From Chloroflexota bacterium (lineage in GTDB: Bacteria; Chloroflexota; Limnocylindria; QHBO01), in assembly GCA_029865285.1 (NCBI GenBank), contig JAOUHE010000001.1:1-35745 (forward strand): 35,745 bases of DNA. Direction: 5' to 3'. A program made the translations under genes and the position numbers. Positions 25,089-32,213 of the stretch are shown piece after piece (the first letter of the stretch is position 1; every line of letters starts with the position of its first letter). The notes under the pieces were generated by a model. That model was given only the letters and a program-made list of their open reading frames with translations, had not been told where the DNA came from and searched no databases.

Positions 25089-25124
25089 GACGCCCTGCGT
25101 CGCGATCGCGCGACGCAGGGCGTC
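25089..25124 (+). terminator. Strong hairpin between xylF and xylH
   Basis: A 15-base-pair perfect stem (25089-25103 with 25110-25124, starting GACGCCCTGCG) and loop GATCGC, followed by CTCGTTT. It starts 24 bases after the xylF stop. Likely a partial terminator or an mRNA 3'-end stabiliser that lets xylF be made in excess over xylH and xylG. Confidence 0.75.
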
Positions 25125-25154
25125 CTCGTTTCAGCCCCAGGAGGATGTGGCCGC

Positions 25155-26465
25155 ATGACTGACAGTGTCGCCACGGTAGAAGACGAGCCTCAGAACGCCA
25201 GTTCGTCGCTGCGTGGCGCTCTTGGCTCCCTGGGGATCGATCTGCGTCTGTTCGGCATGCTGGTCGCGCTGGCGCTGATCCTGGTCTACTTCGGGATCAG
25301 GACTGATGGCAAGTTCCTGAGCCCCTCGAACCTCGTCGTTCTTGCGATCCAGGCCTCGGTCGTGGCGGTCATGGCCACCGGCATGGTGCTGGTCATCGTT
25401 TCGCGCAACATTGATCTCTCGGTCGGATCCATCGTGGGCCTGGTTTCGATGACCTACGCGATGCTGATGACCCAGTGGATGCCTGACCTCGGCATCCGAT
25501 TCGACACCGGATACATGTGGATCGTTGCGCTCGCCCTCGGTCTCGGGCTGGGCACCGCCATTGGGGCCGTGCAGGGCTTCGTCATCGCATACATGGGTGT
25601 CCCGTCGTTCATCGTCACGCTCGGCGGTCTCCTCTCCCTGCGCGGCATGGTGTGGGTGCTCTCGGAAGGTGCAGCCAAGTCGGGCCTGGCCGAGCCGTTT
25701 CAGTTGCTCGGCGGTGGCGCCATTGGCGCCATCGGTGGTCCCGCGACCTGGGCGGTCGGCATCGTTGCGGCGGTCGGCATCGTCGCGCTGACGTACTACG
25801 GGCGACGGCAGCGGCGCCGGTTCAACTTCAGGGTGCGACCTCCGTGGGCGGATGCCCTGCTGGCCATGGTCGGCGTCGGCGCGGTCCTGGGCCTGGCCGC
25901 CTTCTTCAACGCCAACCTGTGGCCCAAGGGACTTGCCAGCAGGTACGCAATCGCGAACGGCATCACGGAGCCGCCGGGGGGCCTGCGTATCGAGGTCGGC
26001 ATCCCCTGGCCGGTGGTGCTTGTCATCGGTGTGACACTGGTGATGACCTACCTCGCCACGCGGCGCCGCTTCGGCCGCGACGTCTTCGCCTACGGCGGCA
26101 ACCCCGAGGCGGCGGCGCTGGCCGGCATCAATACCCGCTGGACGATCATGAAGGTCTTCGCGCTGATGGGCCTGCTGTGCGGCATCAGCGCCGCGATCGC
26201 GGCCGCGCGCCTGAATGGCTCCACGCTCGATATCGGGCAGGGCAACGAGCTGTACGTGATCGCCGCCGCCGTGGTGGGCGGCACGTCGCTGGCCGGCGGC
26301 ATCGGGACCATCCCGGGTGCCGTGCTTGGCGGCCTGGTCATGCAGACACTGGCCTATGGATTGAACTTCACCCGGGTGACATCGGCGGTCCAGAACATCG
26401 TCGCCGGCATCGTGCTGGTGGTGGCCGTGGGATTCGACACCTACAACCGGCGTCGAGCGGGATAG
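25155..26465 (+). CDS. xylH: D-xylose ABC transporter permease
   Basis: 436 residues, ATG start with AGGAGG at 25139-25144. About 10-12 membrane segments, with the BPD_transp_2 (ribose/xylose permease) pattern: VVAVMATGMVLVIVSRNIDLSVGSIVGL near the start, GVPSFIVTLGGLLSLRGMVW, then YGGNPEAAALAGIN, the cytoplasmic coupling loop for the ATPase, and GGTSLAGGIGTIPGAVLGG near the end. It is longer than the ribose permease RbsC but near XylH size; the middle has a basic cytoplasmic stretch (GRRQRRRFNFRVRPPW) and an extra loop around residues 255-280. Works with XylF and XylG to import xylose. XylG follows after 15 bases. Confidence 0.93.
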   Translation: MTDSVATVEDEPQNASSSLRGALGSLGIDLRLFGMLVALALILVYFGIRTDGKFLSPSNLVVLAIQASVVAVMATGMVLVIVSRNIDLSVGSIVGLVSMTYAMLMTQWMPDLGIRFDTGYMWIVALALGLGLGTAIGAVQGFVIAYMGVPSFIVTLGGLLSLRGMVWVLSEGAAKSGLAEPFQLLGGGAIGAIGGPATWAVGIVAAVGIVALTYYGRRQRRRFNFRVRPPWADALLAMVGVGAVLGLAAFFNANLWPKGLASRYAIANGITEPPGGLRIEVGIPWPVVLVIGVTLVMTYLATRRRFGRDVFAYGGNPEAAALAGINTRWTIMKVFALMGLLCGISAAIAAARLNGSTLDIGQGNELYVIAAAVVGGTSLAGGIGTIPGAVLGGLVMQTLAYGLNFTRVTSAVQNIVAGIVLVVAVGFDTYNRRRAG

Positions 26466-26483
26466 AGATGCGGAGGCACCGTG

Positions 26484-27248
26484 ATGACCGCGCCTGAGAG
26501 CCCGCCTCTGGTGGAGATGCGCGATATGCGCGTCTCCTACGGCGGGGTGCACGCAGTGGATGACGTGAGTATCGACCTCCGTGCAGGTGAGGTCGTGGGC
26601 GTGGTGGGCGGCAACGGGGCCGGCAAATCGACGCTGATGCGTGCCCTCTCCGGAGCGCGGAAGGCAGACTCCGGCACGATCCTGATCGATGGTGAGGTTG
26701 TGACGATCACCAATCCGCACGATGCCAAGCGCCACGGGATCGAGACGATCTACCAGACGCTGGCACTCGCCGACAACCTCAATGCGCCGGCCAACCTGTT
26801 CCTCGGCCGCGAGCTGACCAACCGTATCGGGGACCTCGACAACGCGGCCATGGAGGATCAGGCCCGGAAGGTGATGGCGCGCCTAAACCCCAACTTCACC
26901 CGGTTCTCCTCGCCCGTCTCGTCACTCTCGGGTGGACAGCGTCAGGCGGTGGCTATCGCCAGGGCGGTCCACTTCAACGCACGAATCATGATCATGGACG
27001 AGCCGACCGCGGCACTTGGGCCGGCCGAAACCGCCCAGGTCCGCGATCTGATCCGCCAATTGAGGGCCGAGGGGCTCGGCATCTTTCTGGTCAGTCACGA
27101 CATTCACGACGTGTTCGATCTGTCGGATCGGATCAGCGTGATGTACCACGGCAAGATCGTGGGCACCGTCAACAAGGCGGACGTCACACAGGACGATGTC
27201 CTGAGCATGATCATCCTGGGCCGGGAGCGCGAAGAAGCGACCCTGTAG
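26484..27248 (+). CDS. xylG: Sugar ABC transporter ATP-binding protein, single-domain XylG
   Basis: 254 residues from ATG 26484, seven bases after GGAGG; GTG 26481 directly before is possible. One complete ABC domain: Walker A GGNGAGKST (42-50), Q-loop around 91, signature LSGGQ (148-152), Walker B IMIMDEP ending at 174, and the switch His in LVSHD (205). The classical XylG/RbsA proteins have two ABC domains (~500 residues); here only one exists, and it is complete with a natural stop, so a homodimer should form the motor. This resembles FrcA-type ATPases. It ends 13 bases from the convergent xylB stop. Confidence 0.9.
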   Translation: MTAPESPPLVEMRDMRVSYGGVHAVDDVSIDLRAGEVVGVVGGNGAGKSTLMRALSGARKADSGTILIDGEVVTITNPHDAKRHGIETIYQTLALADNLNAPANLFLGRELTNRIGDLDNAAMEDQARKVMARLNPNFTRFSSPVSSLSGGQRQAVAIARAVHFNARIMIMDEPTAALGPAETAQVRDLIRQLRAEGLGIFLVSHDIHDVFDLSDRISVMYHGKIVGTVNKADVTQDDVLSMIILGREREEATL

Positions 27249-27261
27249 GGCTCGGTCCGAT

Positions 27262-28746
27262 TCACATCCGCTTGAAGGAAGGCGCCAGCGCCGGGTACAG
27301 GTCTCGGTACACGGCATGGGCTTCCGCATATCGCGACGCGTCCTCACCGGGCGACGCCGCAACCGTGGCGGTGACGAGTGCGGCACACGCGGCATCGACG
27401 CTCGTGTACCAGCCGGCGCCCACGGCGGCGAGGAGCGCGGCCCCATACGCAGCACCCTCGGACGTGTTGACGGTCGCGATCTCGCCGCCCAGAACGTCGG
27501 CGAGGATCTGTCGCCAGAGCGGGCTCGCCATCCCGCCGCCCGATGCGCGGATCTGACCTGGTCGTGGCATGCCCGCGCTGATCATCAGATCGAGCCCGTC
27601 GCGTAACCCGAACGCGACGCCCTCCAGGACGGCCCGCGTCATGTGCCGCCGGTCGTGCGCCAGCGTCAGCCCCACGAACGCACCGCGCGCCAGAGGATCC
27701 GGGTGCGGGCTGCGCTCGCCGGTGAGGTAGGGGAGGAACCAGAGGCCGCCGCTGCCGGCCGGGACGCTCTCCGCATCCGCCACCAGGGTCGCGTACTCAA
27801 CGCCGGGCGCGAGCGCGTCGCGGAACCAGCGCAGGCTGCCGGCGGCGGAGAGCATCACCGACATCATGTGCCAGCGGTCCGGGACCGCATGGCAGAAGGC
27901 ATGCAGCCTCCCATGCGGCTCGAAGATCGGCCGGTCGGTGGCGGCAAAGATCACGCCCGAGGTTCCGAGCGAGAGGGCCATGGTGCCCGGCGCGACCGCC
28001 CCGACGCCGACCGCGTTCGCCGCCTGGTCGCCCGCCCCGGCAACCACCGGCGTCCCCAAGCGTAGTCCGGTGGCAGCTGCGGCCTCCTCGTTGACCGATC
28101 CGGTGACCTGTGGGCCCTCCCAGGCCGTCGGCATCCAGGCGTGCTCGATCTCCAGGGCGGACAGGATCTCGACCGACCAGTCGCGTGCCGCGAGGTCGAA
28201 CAGCAGCGTCCCGGCGCCATCGGCCTTGTCGACCGCGTACTCGCCGGTAAGCCGGAGCCGCACATAGTCCTTGGGCAGCAGCACGTGCTTGATCCGCCGC
28301 CATACGTCGGGCTCGTGCTCACGGACCCACATCAGCTTGGGGGCGGTGAACCCGGTGAGCGCGTCGTTGCCGGTGATGGCGATCAGCCGCTCGGCGCCCA
28401 CCACCGCACGGATCAGGTCACACTCGGCGCTTGTCCGCTGGTCGTTCCACAGGATCGCCGGGCGCAGCACCGCGCCCGCGCGGTCGAGCAGGACCGCCCC
28501 GTGCATCTGGCCGGTCAGTCCGACTGCAGCGATGTCCGCCCCGCTGACGCCGGTCGAGCGCAGGACGGAACCGATGGCCTCAACCGCACCATCCCACCAC
28601 AGCCCGGGCTCCTGCTCGCTCCACAACGGTCTGGGTGTGCTGAAGCCGTACCCGGCGACGCCGATGCCGCGCACGCTCCCGTCCTCGTCGATGAGGACGG
28701 CCTTGGTCGCGGTCGTTGAACTGTCGACCCCGAGCAGGAAGCCCAC
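27262..28746 (-). CDS. xylB: Xylulokinase
   Basis: 494 residues of the FGGY kinase family, which phosphorylate D-xylulose to xylulose 5-phosphate for the pentose phosphate pathway. N-terminal LLGVDSSTTATKAVLID (phosphate-1 region), GLTGQMHGAVLLD (G79-QMHG) typical of xylulokinases, catalytic Asp240 in GAGDQAANAVGVG, then MALSLGTSGVIFA and the C-terminal ASGGGMASPLWRQILADVL of the FGGY signature 2. Normal length. It starts four bases after the xylA stop, so xylA-xylB is a two-gene operon. It converges on xylG. Confidence 0.95.
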   Translation of the reverse strand: MGFLLGVDSSTTATKAVLIDEDGSVRGIGVAGYGFSTPRPLWSEQEPGLWWDGAVEAIGSVLRSTGVSGADIAAVGLTGQMHGAVLLDRAGAVLRPAILWNDQRTSAECDLIRAVVGAERLIAITGNDALTGFTAPKLMWVREHEPDVWRRIKHVLLPKDYVRLRLTGEYAVDKADGAGTLLFDLAARDWSVEILSALEIEHAWMPTAWEGPQVTGSVNEEAAAATGLRLGTPVVAGAGDQAANAVGVGAVAPGTMALSLGTSGVIFAATDRPIFEPHGRLHAFCHAVPDRWHMMSVMLSAAGSLRWFRDALAPGVEYATLVADAESVPAGSGGLWFLPYLTGERSPHPDPLARGAFVGLTLAHDRRHMTRAVLEGVAFGLRDGLDLMISAGMPRPGQIRASGGGMASPLWRQILADVLGGEIATVNTSEGAAYGAALLAAVGAGWYTSVDAACAALVTATVAASPGEDASRYAEAHAVYRDLYPALAPSFKRM

Positions 28747-28750
28747 CGGT

Positions 28751-30124
28751 TCAGCGACGGCTGTCTGGCCCGGCTCCCGACCGGCGGTCGGCGGCCCAGA
28801 TCTCCCGGTTCACCATGTTCTCGAGCAGCTCCTGGCGGCCCGAGACCGGGTGCGGATCGAACTCCCCCGCAGCAGTGCGTGCGGCGAGCGTCTCCAGCGT
28901 CTGCTTGCCCGACAGGATCTCCGATCCGAGTTGTGTCCCCCAGCCGGCGTAGCGCGCTTCGCGGTGGCGTGCAAGGGTCTCCCGCTCGACCATCCCCGCG
29001 GCGACCACCAGCGCACGGGCGAGGGTGTCCATGCCGCCGATGTGGGCGTAGAAGAGATCGGTCCGGTCCATGCTCTGCCGGCGCAGCTTGGTGTCGAAAT
29101 TGAAGCCGCCGGTCGTCAGCCCGCCGCTGCGCACGATCTCGTACAGCGCCAGCGAGAGCTCGTCCACGGAGTTCGGGAACTGGTCGGTGTCCCAGCCGTT
29201 CTGATAGTCGCCGCGGTTCACGTCGACGCTGCCGAGGATGCCTCGTCCGGCGGCGTACGCCACTTCGTGGTGGAAACTGTGCCCGGCCAGGGTGGCGTGA
29301 TTGACCTCGATGTTCACCTTGTACTCGCCCGACAGGCCGTGACGGACCAGGAATCCGTCCACCGTCGCGCAGTCGTAGTCGTATTGGTGCTTGGTCGGCT
29401 CCTGTGGCTTGGGCTCGAGCAGGAGGGTGCCCGTGAAGCCGATGCGGTGCTTGTGCTCCGCCACCATGGTGAGGAAGCGCGCCAACTGCGCCTCCTCACG
29501 GCCAAGGTCGGTGTTGAGCAGCGTCTCATAGCCTTCCCGCCCTCCCCATAGGACGTAGTTGGCACCGCCCAACCGATGGGTGACCTCGAGCATCTGCTTC
29601 ACCTGCGCTGCCGCGTAGGCGAACACCTCGGGATCCGGGTTCGTCGCAGCTCCGGCCGCATAACGGGGGTGGCTGAACAGATTGGCGGTGCCCCACAGGA
29701 GCTTCACCCCGGTTCGCGCCATCTGCGCCTCGGCCTCCGCCACCATGGCGTCGAGGTTCGTCGCAGACTCCGCAAAAGTACGTCCTTCTGGCGCGAGATC
29801 CCGGTCGTGGAAGCAGAAGAAGGGGACCCCGAGCTTGGTCATGAACTCGAAAGCAGCGTCGAGCTTCGTGCGAGCCGCCGCCATCGGATCGAGTCCAGGG
29901 GCCAGCCACGGCCGGTCGAAGGTCCCCGCCCCGAAGACATCCGAGCCGGACCAGTTGAAGCTGTGCCAGAGGCAAACGGCCACGCGCAGGTGGTCCTCCA
30001 TCCGCTTGCCAAGAACCACGCGATCAGGCTGATAGACCTTGAACGACAGGGGATCGGCCGAGTCGAGCCCACCGAACGCAATCGGGCCTGTGACATCGCC
30101 GAAGTAGTCATCGTTCACGATCAT
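28751..30124 (-). CDS. xylA: Xylose isomerase (class II)
   Basis: 457 residues; ATG 30122-30124 preceded by AGGAGG. Both signature regions are present: FHDRDL (105-110) and LEPKPQEP (236-243, with E237 and K239 in the active site). NIEVNHATLAGH (271-282) and DVNRGDYQNGWDTDQFP add metal-binding residues. The ~40-residue N-terminal extension and AVCLWHSFNWSGSDVFG place it with class II enzymes like that of E. coli rather than the shorter Streptomyces class I. It interconverts D-xylose and D-xylulose with two divalent metals in the cytoplasm. First gene of xylAB; its upstream region carries the second copy of the proposed repressor site. Confidence 0.96.
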   Translation of the reverse strand: MIVNDDYFGDVTGPIAFGGLDSADPLSFKVYQPDRVVLGKRMEDHLRVAVCLWHSFNWSGSDVFGAGTFDRPWLAPGLDPMAAARTKLDAAFEFMTKLGVPFFCFHDRDLAPEGRTFAESATNLDAMVAEAEAQMARTGVKLLWGTANLFSHPRYAAGAATNPDPEVFAYAAAQVKQMLEVTHRLGGANYVLWGGREGYETLLNTDLGREEAQLARFLTMVAEHKHRIGFTGTLLLEPKPQEPTKHQYDYDCATVDGFLVRHGLSGEYKVNIEVNHATLAGHSFHHEVAYAAGRGILGSVDVNRGDYQNGWDTDQFPNSVDELSLALYEIVRSGGLTTGGFNFDTKLRRQSMDRTDLFYAHIGGMDTLARALVVAAGMVERETLARHREARYAGWGTQLGSEILSGKQTLETLAARTAAGEFDPHPVSGRQELLENMVNREIWAADRRSGAGPDSRR

Positions 30125-30154
30125 CCTCCTGTGCCGCGCTCGTGATCCGGCGCA

Positions 30155-30173
30155 TTTGTAGGAGATTGTGACA
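30155..30173. promoter_or_regulatory. Proposed ROK/XylR operator, copy 2, at the xylA promoter
   Basis: On the minus strand TGTCACAATCTCCTACAAA, matching the site upstream of the ROK gene at 14 of 19 positions. TGT-CACAAT can serve as extended -10 for xylA, in the same register as in the other copy, so a bound repressor would cover both start regions. The -35 here is weak. Confidence 0.5.
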
Positions 30174-30181
30174 TATTCGAC

Positions 30182-30204
30182 GAGCGGCTTGCGGCCGACC
30201 GCTC
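30182..30204 (-). other. Inverted repeat between the ABC permease gene and xylA
   Basis: GAGCGG (30182-30187) and CCGCTC (30199-30204) could form a six-base-pair hairpin after the ABC-2 permease gene on the minus strand. No U-run follows. It may be a weak terminator isolating xylA from the exporter genes, or chance. Confidence 0.25.
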
Positions 30205-30240
30205 AGGTGTCGACTTGGGGATTGCGATCGGTGCGTTTGG

Positions 30241-31356
30241 CTAGGCGACTCGACGACGGAGCGTGGCCGCGGCAGCGACGACCATCAGCACCGTGAAGCC
30301 CGCCAGCACCGCCACGTCGCGCAGGATTACATCGCTGGCGAGATTCGCGCCCTCGAGCATGATCGCCCGGAGCGCATCCACCGCGTAGGTGAGCGGCATC
30401 ACGTTGGATACGACCTGCAGCCAGCTCGGCTCCGCCGAGACCGGCACGATCACTCCGCTCAGCAGGATCTGCGGGCTGATGACGACCGGGATGAACTGGA
30501 CCGCCTGGAACTCGCTGCGGGCAAAGGTCGAGAGGAAGATCCCCAGGTTCACCGCGCCAAGCACCAGCAGCGCCTCGACCAGGAAGATGAGCAGCACGTT
30601 GCCCGCGTTGTACAGGTCGAGGATCCAGAGCGAGAAGAGCAGGATCTCGGCCGCCTGCAATAGCGCCACCACGCTGAATCCGAGCGAGTAGCCGACGACG
30701 ATCTCGGTCCGGCGCAGCGGGCTGGCCATCAGTCGCTCCAGCGTTCCCAGCGAGCGCTCGCGCAGGAACGAGACCGATGTGACCAGGTACACGATGAAGA
30801 AGACGAGGAGACCCACGAACGGCCCGCCCAGCAGGTCCAGGCTGTCGAGATCTGCGCCGCCGTACCGATAGCTGACGACGGGCGCCAGCTCCGGGACGGT
30901 CAGTCCGCCGAGTGCGGCGAGCTCGCTGGCGGCAGCGACCATGGCCTGCTGCACCGAACGGAGCGTGGCAGCCGAGGCGCTCGGCTCGGTCCCGCGCAGG
31001 TGGATCTCCGGGTCGAGCGCGGCGCCATGCATGACCGAGGCGGTGAGGTCGGTGGGCAGCACGACGTAGGCGGCCAGCTCGCCGGAGGTGAGCTGCTCCT
31101 CGGCCTTCGTGGTGTCGACGATGCGAGCGTCCACGAATTCCGAGGCCTCGAGCTGGCGGACGATCGCGGAGCCGAGCGGGCCGGCGTCGGCATTCACCAC
31201 GCCCACGCCGGGCAGGTCGCCGCCGCCGCCAAGCAGCAGGGCGAAGATGCCGAGGATGACCAGCGGCGCGGCGAAGAGGATCGCCAGGGTGCGGTGGTCA
31301 TGGCGGAACTGCGCCAACAGCCGGGCGGTGATCGCCAGCGTCCGGCGCCAGCTCAC
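30241..31356 (-). CDS. ABC-2 type exporter permease
   Basis: 371 residues. GTG at 31354-31356 overlaps the ATPase stop (GTGA) and has GGAGGG six bases upstream, which fixes the start. One membrane segment at about 22-41 is followed by a ~145-residue extracytoplasmic domain (GVVNADAGPLGSAIVRQLEAS... to ELAPVVSYRYGG), then five C-terminal membrane segments. The SFLRERSLGTLERLMASPLRRTEIVVGY loop is the conserved ABC-2 element, and a final helix ends in RRR. This is the ABC2_membrane_3 layout seen in drug, lipid or polysaccharide exporters. Substrate unknown. Partner of the ATPase upstream; the pair is divergent from the fusion oxidoreductase gene. Confidence 0.9.
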   Translation of the reverse strand: MSWRRTLAITARLLAQFRHDHRTLAILFAAPLVILGIFALLLGGGGDLPGVGVVNADAGPLGSAIVRQLEASEFVDARIVDTTKAEEQLTSGELAAYVVLPTDLTASVMHGAALDPEIHLRGTEPSASAATLRSVQQAMVAAASELAALGGLTVPELAPVVSYRYGGADLDSLDLLGGPFVGLLVFFIVYLVTSVSFLRERSLGTLERLMASPLRRTEIVVGYSLGFSVVALLQAAEILLFSLWILDLYNAGNVLLIFLVEALLVLGAVNLGIFLSTFARSEFQAVQFIPVVISPQILLSGVIVPVSAEPSWLQVVSNVMPLTYAVDALRAIMLEGANLASDVILRDVAVLAGFTVLMVVAAAATLRRRVA

Positions 31357-32072
31357 GACGATCCCTCCGCCAGCGTGAGGAACGCATTCTCGAGCCGATC
31401 CGCCCCAGCGAGCGCGAGCAGGTCGGCCGCGGATCCCTCGGCAAGCAACCTGCCGGCCCGGATCAACCCCAGCCGGTCGCACCGCTCAGCCTCGTCCATC
31501 ACGTGGCTGGAGATGATGATGGTCGTGCCGCCCGCAGCCATGGCGCGGAACCCGTTCCACAGCTGCACGCGCAGTTGCGGGTCCACCCCAACCGTCGGCT
31601 CGTCGAGGAGGAGCACTTCGGGCTGGTGGACCAGCGCACAGGCCAGAGAGAGTCGCGTCCGCATCCCGCCGCTCAGCGTGGCCACGACCGCGCTCCGGCG
31701 GTCCTCGAGTTCCACGAACCGCAGCGCGGCATCCACGTCACCACCGCCATGAATGCGCGCGAAGAAGCGCACGTTCTCTTCCGCGGTGAGGTCGCCGTAA
31801 AGGGCCGCCGCCTGGGTCATGTAGCCGATGCGCGCCAGCACCTCTCGGTCGGGCATGCGCGTTCCGAGGAGGGTGACCTCCCCCTCGACGCCGTCGACCA
31901 GCCCCAGGATCGTGCGAATGAGTGTCGTCTTGCCGGACCCGTTGGGGCCGAGCAGGCCGTACACCTGGCCGCGCGGCACGCGCAGGGTGATCCCGTCCAG
32001 CGCCTGGATCGCCCCGAATCGCTTGCGCGCGTCCGTCACGTCGACGGCAAATGCCGTCCCGGCATCGGTCAT
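31353..32072 (-). CDS. ABC exporter ATP-binding protein
   Basis: 239 residues from ATG 32070-32072. Walker A GPNGSGKTT, Q-loop YMTQAAALYG, signature LSGGMRTRLSLACAL, Walker B VLLLDEPTVG and switch His in IIISSHVMDEAERC are all present, the DrrA/CcmA-like pattern of ABC-2 exporters. The C-terminus is short. I see no ribosome site before the ATG; TATCCT lies eight bases upstream, so a leaderless mRNA is possible. In-frame upstream sequence lacks family features. Translationally coupled to the permease. It faces the fusion oxidoreductase gene across 141 bases. Confidence 0.92.
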   Translation of the reverse strand: MTDAGTAFAVDVTDARKRFGAIQALDGITLRVPRGQVYGLLGPNGSGKTTLIRTILGLVDGVEGEVTLLGTRMPDREVLARIGYMTQAAALYGDLTAEENVRFFARIHGGGDVDAALRFVELEDRRSAVVATLSGGMRTRLSLACALVHQPEVLLLDEPTVGVDPQLRVQLWNGFRAMAAGGTTIIISSHVMDEAERCDRLGLIRAGRLLAEGSAADLLALAGADRLENAFLTLAEGSS

Positions 32073-32213
32073 CTGCAGAAAGGATAGTCCCGTCAGTGGA
32101 GGACAAGGACGTGCGATTCGGCCACCCCGCCGTAGCCGGATCCGCCTTCTGAAGTGCTCTGCCGCCGATCGTTCGCAGGACAGAACCGATTCCGAGGGGA
32201 CATACTCGACGTG

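Noticed and set aside
25131..26735. 534-codon open frame on the minus strand across xylH and the start of xylG
   Set aside because: His/Arg/Asp-rich shadow frame with no hydrophobic core; xylH and xylG are well supported on the plus strand.
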